A stretch of 18,330 nucleotides of DNA. Source: JAXHUH01 sp034211175 (GTDB taxonomy: Bacteria > Actinomycetota > Acidimicrobiia > Acidimicrobiales > CAIXPF01). Position numbers and translations under genes: made by a program. Positions 12,709 through 18,330 of the stretch are shown here, piece after piece (positions within the stretch are counted from its first letter, which is position 1; each line of letters begins with the position of its first letter). The notes below the pieces were generated by a model. It was not told where the DNA came from. It saw nothing but the letters and a program-made list of their open reading frames with translations, and ran no database searches. The stretch lies in NCBI GenBank assembly GCA_034211175.1, contig JAXHUH010000338.1, forward strand, positions 1-18,330. Reading direction: 5' to 3'.

Positions 12709-14278
12709 GGGTGATCGGGTTGGCGGCCTGGTCGGCGAGGGTGGCCCAGCTGGTCGACACGTCGGCGCCGCCCTCGGCGCTGAGGCGGCGGCGGGTGCGG
12801 AGGTAGCGGGGGATCGGGGCGATCGGGCCGGCGACCAGCACCTCACCCTGACGCAGCGACGGGGCCCGGCGGATCATCCCCTCGGGCACGTGGGAGAACA
12901 CCGCCGCCAGCTCGTCGACGTCGGTGCGCGAGTTCACCCGCAGCATCACCAGGTTGTCGCACTGGGACAGCACGTTCGGGTGGAGCTTCGCCGGCCGCTG
13001 GGTGCACAGCAGCAGATGGAGGCCGAACTTGCGGCCCTCCCCGGCGATCCGCACCCCGAGCTCGACCAGCGCCCGGCCCACGGCGTCGTGCGCGTCGGTC
13101 GGGAACAGGTTGTGGGCCTCGTCGATCACGATCAGCCGGGGCCGCCGCTCGTGGCGCCGGTTCCACAGCACCTGGAGCACCACGAGCGACGCGAGGGCGA
13201 CCTCCCGGGGCGTGGCGACCGAACCGAGGTCGATGATCACGCCGCGGTGGTCGACCACGCCGGTGTGGACGAGGCTGCCCTCGCCCTCGCGGCACCACAG
13301 GCCCCAGTCGGGCACGTCGAGGTTCCGTAGCCGCTGGGCGAGGCGCAGGCCGGCGTCGGTGCCGTCGGCCTCCGCGGCCTCGGTCAGCTCCGCGGCCGAG
13401 AACAGCGCCGACAGGCTGGCGGTGAGCCGGCGCAACGCCGCGAAGTCGCCGAGGTCGTCGATCGGGTCGAGGTCCAACATCCCCGCCTGCACACCGAGCG
13501 GCAGGTCACTCACGTGCGACGCCAACAGCTCGCCGCCTGCGCCCCGCCCCCGGGCGACGATCAGGTCGGATGCCCGGCCCACGTAGTGCTCACCGACCGC
13601 CGGGTCGACCTCGCCGGCGAGCTCGGCGATGCGCACGTAGTCCGAGTTCGGGTCGAGCACGACGATCGGTAGGTCGGTGCCGGTGAGCAGCTCCTCGAGC
13701 AGCACGCCGGTCGTGTACGTCTTGCCCGAGCCCGACTGGCCGCACAGGAACGTGTGGCGGGCGAACCCCTTCGCCACCAGCGGCGCCGCCACCCCGTCCT
13801 GGCCGAGCACGTCGCCCAGGGCGAGGCCGGTCGCGCCCGCCGAACCGCCGGCACCGAACACGGCCCGGGTCTCCTCCGCGGTCGCCCGCCGCAGCGGGGA
13901 CTCGCCGAACACCGGCCCCGTCCCGGGCGTGAAGCCACCGTCGAGCCGCCCGAGGATGGCGGCCTCGCCCCGCAACGTGCGCCGCAGCGGGCGGACCCGG
14001 ATCGGGCCGAGCTCGTCGTCGCCGGCCAGGTCGATCTCGGCCGCCTCCCGCTCGACGATCGCCAGGTCCCGCAGCTGCACGACCCAACGCTCACCGCTGT
14101 CGAGCTCGACGACCAGCAGCTCACCGAGGGCGGCGCCGAGGTCGAGCGGCGCCTCGATGATGGCGTCGATCCCGTCGACCGACAGCGCCATCGGCGCCAC
14201 CGGGATCCGCCGGTACATGAGCTTGGCCCGCTCGACCGCCCCGGCCCCCCGCGACGGTCCGTCGTGCACGGCGTCCAC
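12701..14278 (-). CDS. HerA/DUF87-type ATPase
   Basis: 525 residues. An N-terminal HAS-barrel-like segment (about 28-110, including SGERWVVQLRDLAIVEREAAE) precedes a RecA-fold ATPase of the FtsK/HerA superfamily. Visible are Walker A GQSGSGKT (180-187), VVLDPNSDY (207-214), Walker B LIVIDEAHN (382-390) and GEGRKFGLHLLLCTQRP (413-429). HerA proteins are hexameric DNA-translocating motors. In archaea they work with NurA nuclease in end resection; in bacteria some work with Sir2-like or other effectors in phage defence. No nuclease or effector is adjacent here, so its job is open. The GTG start at 14278 is supported by GAGGG five bases and GGAGG ten bases upstream. An HypE-like gene precedes it by 85 bases on the same strand. 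Confidence 0.88.
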   Translation of the reverse strand: MDAVHDGPSRGAGAVERAKLMYRRIPVAPMALSVDGIDAIIEAPLDLGAALGELLVVELDSGERWVVQLRDLAIVEREAAEIDLAGDDELGPIRVRPLRRTLRGEAAILGRLDGGFTPGTGPVFGESPLRRATAEETRAVFGAGGSAGATGLALGDVLGQDGVAAPLVAKGFARHTFLCGQSGSGKTYTTGVLLEELLTGTDLPIVVLDPNSDYVRIAELAGEVDPAVGEHYVGRASDLIVARGRGAGGELLASHVSDLPLGVQAGMLDLDPIDDLGDFAALRRLTASLSALFSAAELTEAAEADGTDAGLRLAQRLRNLDVPDWGLWCREGEGSLVHTGVVDHRGVIIDLGSVATPREVALASLVVLQVLWNRRHERRPRLIVIDEAHNLFPTDAHDAVGRALVELGVRIAGEGRKFGLHLLLCTQRPAKLHPNVLSQCDNLVMLRVNSRTDVDELAAVFSHVPEGMIRRAPSLRQGEVLVAGPIAPIPRYLRTRRRLSAEGGADVSTSWATLADQAANPITLT

Positions 14279-14363
14279 CCTTGCCCTCCCTCCGACCTGC
14301 GATCAGCGGCACATGCTGCCACCGATCCGCCTGGCCGGCCGCAGCGCTCGTGTTGCGTCGCGG

Positions 14364-15398
14364 TCAGGACGACAGGATGCGGGCGACCTCGTCGCGCTCG
14401 GGCCAGACGACTGGGCGGGCGTCGGTGCCGACGACGCCGGCCCCGGTCGAGATCGTGCCGATCACGGCGGTCGGATGGCCGGCGGCGGTGAGCTCGTCCA
14501 CCGCGGCGGGTGCGTCGGCCGGGTCGAAGGTGGCGAGGAGCGCGCCCGACGCCAACGTCGCCCACGGGTCGGCGCCGATCGCCCGGCACACCGCCAACCC
14601 CGGCTCGAACCACACCACCGCCGAGCGGTCGACGTGGACCGCGACCCCGGCCGCGGCCGCCAGCTCGTGCAGCCCGCCGGCGAGGCCGCCCTCGGTGGGA
14701 TCGTGCATCGCGGTCGCCCCGAGCGCCGCCGCGACCAGCGCCTGCTCGACGACCGACGTCCCCGGTTCGTCCGCCGCCTGCTCCGCTGCGGCCCGCGTCG
14801 CCCGGTCCAGGTCGCGCAGCCGGTCGGCGGCCTCGGCGGCGAGCACCGCCGCGCCCTCGATCGGTGCGGCGCCGACCTGCACCACCACGTCACCCGGGCG
14901 GGCGCCGGCGGTCGAGCAGGGTCGCGCCTCGCCGGCGGGGCCGTGCTCGATCAGGCCCAACATCTGGCCGACCACCACCGGCTGGTTGACGGCACCGGTG
15001 ACCTCGGTGTGGCCACCCACCAACGCCGCCCCGACCGCCGCGAGGCCCTCGTGGAGCGAGCCGAACACGGCCTCCACCTCGGCCTCCGTGGTCCCCGGCG
15101 GCAGCAGCACCGCGGCCAGGAACCACCGGGGCCGCGCGCCGGTCACCGCCACGTCGTTGGCGTTGATCGTCACCGCCAACCGGCCGATCCCGCTGCCGGT
15201 CAGCGTGATCGGGTCGGTGGCGACCACGAGCGCGCCGGCGGCGACGTCGAGCACACACGCGTCCTCGCCGACCGTCGGCCCGAGACGCACGTCGGGCGGC
15301 CACGGCGCGAAGCCCGCCAGCAGGCGCGCGAGCAGATCGCTCGACAGCTTCCCCACGGGAATCGGATCACGGGCCAGGCGCCAAGGGTCGCGCAGCAC
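14364..15398 (-). CDS. HypE-like AIR-synthase-related protein
   Basis: 344 residues from GTG 15398. It has the two-domain PurM/HypE/ThiL fold: an N-terminal ATP-binding domain with GEDACVLD, LAVTINANDVAVTGARPRWF and GGHTEVTGAVNQPVV, and a C-terminal domain with MHDPTEGGLAGGLHELA. Superfamily members activate an oxygen by ATP-dependent phosphorylation. True HypE ends in a short tail with a reactive cysteine used to make the hydrogenase cyanide ligand; this protein ends ARILSS, so it is not a standard HypE, and no hydrogenase genes are near. The start is uncertain: GTG 15413, 15398 and 15356 are all in frame and none has a ribosome binding site. 15398 gives RDPWRLARDPIPVGKL, which resembles related proteins. 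It probably shares a transcript with the downstream ATPase gene. Confidence 0.8.
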   Translation of the reverse strand: MLRDPWRLARDPIPVGKLSSDLLARLLAGFAPWPPDVRLGPTVGEDACVLDVAAGALVVATDPITLTGSGIGRLAVTINANDVAVTGARPRWFLAAVLLPPGTTEAEVEAVFGSLHEGLAAVGAALVGGHTEVTGAVNQPVVVGQMLGLIEHGPAGEARPCSTAGARPGDVVVQVGAAPIEGAAVLAAEAADRLRDLDRATRAAAEQAADEPGTSVVEQALVAAALGATAMHDPTEGGLAGGLHELAAAAGVAVHVDRSAVVWFEPGLAVCRAIGADPWATLASGALLATFDPADAPAAVDELTAAGHPTAVIGTISTGAGVVGTDARPVVWPERDEVARILSS

Positions 15399-15416
15399 GG
15401 CCCACCCGGCCACGTC

Positions 15417-15462
15417 CCGACCGGGCCGCCCGGGGCCGCTGCGCGCACGGACGGCCGGTCGG
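15417..15462 (-). other. Structured gap upstream of the HypE-like gene
   Basis: CCGACCGG (15417-15424) pairs with CCGGTCGG (15455-15462) around a 30-base G+C-rich loop. It fills most of the 68-base gap between the isomerase-like gene and the HypE-like gene. It could weaken read-through between the two or shape the leader of the second gene. Confidence 0.3.
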
Positions 15463-15466
15463 TGGC

Positions 15467-16534
15467 TCAGCGCTCGGTGTCGGCGACGTCCCTGATGGGC
15501 CAGACGATGCGGGTGCGCCACCGGGCCGGATCGGGCTCGGAGGCCGAATCGGACAGGTAGCACTCCCACATGGCCGGACCGGGCCGGAGCCCGCAGCCGG
15601 CCATCCACGCTTCGAGGCGCCCGTAGGTGGCCTCCATCGCGTCGTACGGTCCGACGTGGACCGTCACCGCGGCACGTCCGCCCGGTAGGTCGACACGGTG
15701 GACGTCGCCATCGGTGACGACGGGGCCCGAGGTCGTGAAGCCGGCCTCGACCGTCACGGCATCGGTCGGCATCGACGGGTAGAACGCCAGCGGCGGTCCG
15801 GTCACCTCCACCCCGGCCCGTGCGATCGCCTTCTCGGCCGTCGTGAACGCATCGGCGAAGAACGACGTCAACCCTTCGATCGGCACCTCGCCGCGCACTG
15901 CGACCATGGCCTGCGGCTCGAGGTCCACCAGCTCCACGGCCGGCCAGGCCGCAGGGTCGCGGCCGAGGAACGCGGCGAGCCGGTCGAGCGCCGATGCGTC
16001 GTCGGCGACGGGCACCGCCGGCCCGAACATGCCCGGCACGCGGATCGTGGCGTCGTCGTAGCCGCGGGCCAGCTCGAGGGTGCGCGCGGCCAGCTCGTCG
16101 GAGAAGCCGGCGACCTGGCCGGTGGCGCGGGCCAGGTCCCAGCCGTGGGTCAGCTCCTCGAGCACCATGAAGCCGAGCAGCATGGTGCCCGGTGTCTCGC
16201 CCCACGGCATCGCGTACGACCGATCCGCGGCCCCCGCACCCGCCCACCTCGACACCATCCGGTTGCTCGCCGCCCGGAAGGCGTCGAGCGCCGCCTCCGG
16301 GGTGAGTGTGACCTCGCCCAGCGCGCCGTCGGCGCCGGTGGGGATGGCGGCGAACTGCTCGAGCCCGCCGACGACGTGTTCGACGAGGCCGAGCACGTCC
16401 ATGTCCTCGCACGGCGTCGGTGCGGCCCACCGGGCGCCGTTGATCCCGTCGATCAGCCGGTCGATCTCGGGGACGGCTTCCTCCAACAGCTCCAGCATCC
16501 CGGCGGCGTCGAGCGTCGACTCGTGCTGCGTCAT
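15467..16534 (-). CDS. Mycothiol-dependent isomerase-like (MDMPI/DinB) domain fused to a GyrI-like domain
   Basis: 355 residues in two domains. Residues 1-~195 match the TIGR03086/MDMPI group of four-helix metal-binding proteins: CEDMDVLGLVEHVVGGLEQF and MVLEELTHGWDLARATGQ provide a His53, Glu126, His130 set like the zinc triad of mycothiol-dependent maleylpyruvate isomerase. Residues ~200-350 resemble GyrI-like/AraC effector-binding domains, running from LVDLEPQAMVAVRGEVPIEG through AAVTVHVGPYDAMEATYGRL to MWECYLSD, a small-molecule pocket fold. Such fusions suggest an enzyme or sensor acting on a hydrophobic or thiol-conjugated compound; no substrate is evident. ATG 16534 is chosen because AGGAGG lies seven bases upstream; the longer open frame to 17137 is shadow. 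It is the first of three leftward genes. Confidence 0.82.
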   Translation of the reverse strand: MTQHESTLDAAGMLELLEEAVPEIDRLIDGINGARWAAPTPCEDMDVLGLVEHVVGGLEQFAAIPTGADGALGEVTLTPEAALDAFRAASNRMVSRWAGAGAADRSYAMPWGETPGTMLLGFMVLEELTHGWDLARATGQVAGFSDELAARTLELARGYDDATIRVPGMFGPAVPVADDASALDRLAAFLGRDPAAWPAVELVDLEPQAMVAVRGEVPIEGLTSFFADAFTTAEKAIARAGVEVTGPPLAFYPSMPTDAVTVEAGFTTSGPVVTDGDVHRVDLPGGRAAVTVHVGPYDAMEATYGRLEAWMAGCGLRPGPAMWECYLSDSASEPDPARWRTRIVWPIRDVADTER

Positions 16535-16541
16535 CGGACGT

Positions 16542-16547
16542 CCTCCT
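16542..16547 (-). promoter_or_regulatory. Ribosome binding site fixing the start of the MDMPI/GyrI fusion gene
   Basis: On the minus strand AGGAGG lies seven bases before ATG 16534, an ideal spacing. This marks the true N terminus MTQHESTL and excludes about 200 codons of open frame upstream. Confidence 0.75.
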
Positions 16548-16777
16548 CGTGCGGCGGGCCGTGGGTCGACGTCGAGTCGGCCGCGCCCGGGCGCGTGAAC
16601 AGCCGGGCCGGTCGGTCCCGGCCCGGTCGGCGGGCGCGCCCGTTCGAGGGTCGTCGCCCGATCAGCGGCCGGGCGTGACCCGTTGAGCGGAGGCGAACGA
16701 GCCCCAACGGTGACCCTCGTCGGCCCACGCCCAGAGGATGCGCCGGCGATCGGCGTCGGACGAGAGGCCAAGGTCCC

Positions 16778-16813
16778 GCCGCCGGTGCCGCCGGTGCCGC
16801 CGGTGCGGCCGGT
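16778..16813 (+). repeat. 9-bp tandem repeat (GCCGCCGGT)
   Basis: Three exact copies of GCCGCCGGT (16778-16804) are followed by one variant, GCGGCCGGT (16805-16813). They lie in the ~510-base gap (16535-17046) between the divergent isomerase-like and universal stress protein genes. The nine-base unit is a whole number of codons (reading Pro-Pro-Val), but no credible gene covers it. The rest of the gap shows only the possible promoter listed next. Confidence 0.8.
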
Positions 16814-16961
16814 GCCCGGGGTGATCCGTCGGGCTCGGTCGACGACGGGCGTGGCGGGAGGTCGGATGCCTGGTCGTTCGTGCCGCTGGGCACGGCGCAC
16901 GGCGTGCCGACGGTCGGGCGCGTCGATGACCTTGGGCTCTGGTGAGGGACTGCGACCGGGG

Positions 16962-16987
16962 GGAACGTGAAGCGCGGGGCCGCCGTT
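16962..16987 (+). promoter_or_regulatory. Possible stress (ECF-type) sigma factor promoter of the universal stress gene
   Basis: GGAAC (16962-16966) and CGTT (16984-16987) are separated by 17 bases, close to the GGAA[CT]-N17-18-GTT pattern recognised by SigH/SigR-type sigma factors of actinobacteria. The predicted transcript would have a leader of about 50 bases before ATG 17047. The motif is short and the DNA is G-rich, so it may be chance. Confidence 0.3.
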
Positions 16988-17046
16988 GCGGACGAGGGTT
17001 CCCGTTGGCGGGTGACCACGGGCGGGGTGAGAACGGGAGGTGTCCG

Positions 17047-17862
17047 ATGAAGAGGATCCTGGTAGCGACCGACGGTTCGAGCTCTGCGGAGGTGGCGGTG
17101 CTCTGGGCGGGTGAGCTGGCCGCCGCCACCGGCGCACAGGTGGTCGCAGCCACCGTCGTCGAGCCCCACGGCCACGACCCCCAGCCGACGCGCGACGAGG
17201 TCGCGCTCCAGCTCACCGATCAGTGGACCCTGCCGCTGACCAAGCTCGGCGTCGACCACGAACCGGTCGTCCTCGTCGGCGACCCCCGCGTCGAGCTGGC
17301 GGACCTGGCGAGCAGCGGCGACTTCGACGTCGTCGTCACCGGGGCCCGGGGCGCCGGTGGCTTCCACGGCCTCGTCCTCGGTGGCGTCGCCCACTACCTC
17401 GCCCACCACACACCGTGTCCGCTGATCGCCGCACCGGCCGACGGTGGCGCGCTGCGCGGCGGGACGATCGTCGTCGGCGCCGACGGCTCCGAGGCCAACG
17501 AGGCGGCCATGCAGTGGGCCGCAGGGCTCGCCGCCGAGCTCGGTGCCACCGTCGTCGCCCTGTTCGTGCACAGCCCGCTCGCCGACGTGATGACCCACAC
17601 TGCGTCGAACTGGCAGTACCCGGGTGAGGCCGACGTCCGCGCCGCCGCCAAGCGCGCACGCTCGAAGGGCGCCCGCATCGAGGTCGTCCTCGCCGCCGGC
17701 AACCCGGCCCAGGAGCTCGCCCGCGCCGGGGTCGCCCGCAACGCGTGCCTCCTCGTCGCCGGCCGCCGCGGCCGCGGCGGGCTGCACGGCATGGTCCTCG
17801 GCCGTGTCCCGACCCAGCTGCTCCACCACGCCGACCGCGCCGTGGCCATCGTCCCCCACTGA
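17047..17862 (+). CDS. Tandem universal stress protein (two Usp domains)
   Basis: 271 residues containing two Usp domains, about 1-130 and 138-271. Each begins with a beta strand and the acidic loop (ILVATDGS at 4-11 and IVVGADGS at 141-148). Each ends with the ATP-binding loop G-x2-G-x9-G: GARGAGGFHGLVLGGVA (99-115) and GRRGRGGLHGMVLGRVP (239-255). Both loops look intact except that the usual Ser/Thr after the last Gly is Gly or Arg. Tandem Usp proteins of actinobacteria bind ATP and are induced under hypoxia, stasis or other stress. ATG 17047 has GGAGGT (17036-17041) five bases upstream. It is a single plus-strand gene converging on a membrane protein gene. Confidence 0.92.
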   Translation: MKRILVATDGSSSAEVAVLWAGELAAATGAQVVAATVVEPHGHDPQPTRDEVALQLTDQWTLPLTKLGVDHEPVVLVGDPRVELADLASSGDFDVVVTGARGAGGFHGLVLGGVAHYLAHHTPCPLIAAPADGGALRGGTIVVGADGSEANEAAMQWAAGLAAELGATVVALFVHSPLADVMTHTASNWQYPGEADVRAAAKRARSKGARIEVVLAAGNPAQELARAGVARNACLLVAGRRGRGGLHGMVLGRVPTQLLHHADRAVAIVPH

Positions 17863-17931
17863 GGCCGCTCCGACGGAACACGTCCCGCCGGGGCACTCGC
17901 CGCCGAGACGCAGCCGTCCATGCGCGCGTGC

Positions 17932-18312
17932 TCAGGCCTGGGTCGGGTCGCCTGCTGACCCGCGCCGCCGGCGCCGACGCCGGTCGGGCCGGGTCGCCGC
18001 GAGCAACAGCACGCCGGCGAGGAGGAACGGGCCGCCGCTGAACGCGGCGGCGAGCAGCTGGTTGCGGCCCGCGGTCGCCAGCGCGAAGACCACGAAGCAC
18101 GAACCCGTCCCCACCAGCAGCCAACCTCCGGGTCGGGCCCGACGGAGCGCGACGACCACCGCCGCGATGTTGGCGAGCGAGAGCACGATCACGCCCACCA
18201 CCTCCACGACCGTGCCGCCGTCGCCGCCCTCGCCCTCCCCGGCGCCGAAGATCGCACCGAGGAGCGGCGCAGCCCACAGCAACGCCGCGCCGACCGCGAG
18301 CGCACGGGCCAC
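17932..18312 (-). CDS. Small four-helix membrane protein of unknown function, possibly incomplete at its 5' end
   Basis: 126 residues from GTG 18312. Four hydrophobic segments are visible at about 4-23, 34-56, 62-82 and 86-107, with an acidic Gly/Glu loop between the first two and a strongly basic C-terminal tail (RPDRRRRRRRGS) that should face the cytoplasm. No ribosome binding site precedes the GTG, and the frame stays open to the window edge, so the true start may lie outside the window. I recognise no family. It converges on the universal stress gene across a 69-base gap with no obvious terminator. Confidence 0.6.
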   Translation of the reverse strand: MARALAVGAALLWAAPLLGAIFGAGEGEGGDGGTVVEVVGVIVLSLANIAAVVVALRRARPGGWLLVGTGSCFVVFALATAGRNQLLAAAFSGGPFLLAGVLLLAATRPDRRRRRRRGSAGDPTQA

Positions 18313-18330
18313 GAGCCCGACCGCGGTCGG

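Noticed and set aside
12701..14278. Bacterial HerA-based phage defence system
   Set aside because: No Sir2, nuclease or other effector gene is adjacent, so a defence role cannot be supported from this window.
14364..15398. Hydrogenase maturation gene hypE
   Set aside because: The C-terminal catalytic cysteine tail is absent and no hydrogenase or other hyp gene is nearby.
16662..16790. Minus-strand peptide DRRRILWAWADEGHRWGSF near the end of a long frame
   Set aside because: It looks somewhat protein-like, but the frame upstream is Arg/Pro/His-rich shadow with no start codon or ribosome binding site close by, so I cannot support a gene.
16940..16962. DosR-type hypoxia box upstream of the universal stress gene
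   Set aside because: Only a GGGACT half-site (16946-16951) is present; the symmetric half is missing.
16683..16970. Plus-strand 95-residue frame covering the 9-bp tandem repeat
   Set aside because: It begins at TTG without a ribosome binding site, is built on the Pro-Pro-Val repeat and basic low-complexity sequence, and matches no family I know.

Overview
The window is about 70% G+C or higher, with strong G/C bias at third codon positions, short intergenic gaps and GTG/TTG (possibly CTG) starts. That composition and the gene content (mycothiol-enzyme-like fold, DUF1918-like protein, tandem universal stress protein) suggest an actinobacterium, perhaps of the Acidimicrobiia. The lineage is inferred from composition and protein flavour only.

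Layout. (1) 1-3528: a glycan-related cluster. An (alpha/alpha)-barrel-like protein and a GT4 glycosyltransferase are translationally coupled on the minus strand. A second GT4 enzyme diverges on the plus strand and appears to start at a CTG codon. The first ~116 bases are unusually A+T-rich and carry an inverted repeat. (2) 3718-4286: two tiny plus-strand genes overlapping by one base, a four-cysteine zinc-ribbon-like protein and a DUF1918/SH3-like protein. (3) 4492-5129: a minus-strand VapBC toxin-antitoxin module with an 18-bp perfect palindromic operator. (4) 5162-11227: a complete five-gene peptide/nickel-type ABC importer operon read leftwards (binding lipoprotein, two permeases, two ATPases), with a good sigma70-type promoter and three consecutive RNA hairpins between the binding-protein gene and the first permease gene. 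(5) 11228-12708: a candidate 71-residue minus-strand protein, a small class I methyltransferase on the plus strand, and a degraded VapC remnant. (6) 12701-16534: three leftward genes: a mycothiol-dependent isomerase-like/GyrI-like fusion, a HypE-like AIR-synthase-related protein and a HerA/DUF87-type ATPase. (7) 16535-18330: a ~510-bp gap with a 9-bp tandem repeat and a possible stress-sigma promoter, a tandem universal stress protein, and a small membrane protein at the right edge.

The importer is the only unit with a clear collective function: the lipoprotein captures a peptide-like ligand outside the cell, the permeases form the channel, and the two ATPases drive uptake. The glycosyltransferase cluster probably makes or modifies a glycan or glycosylated metabolite, but substrate and product cannot be read from sequence. 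No CRISPR array, rRNA, tRNA, intact insertion sequence or phage gene was found. I see no convincing new multi-gene system. The observations most worth a second look are the CTG-start glycosyltransferase, the decayed VapC, the small zinc-ribbon/DUF1918-like pair, the three-hairpin intergenic region and the HerA-type ATPase with no recognisable nuclease partner.
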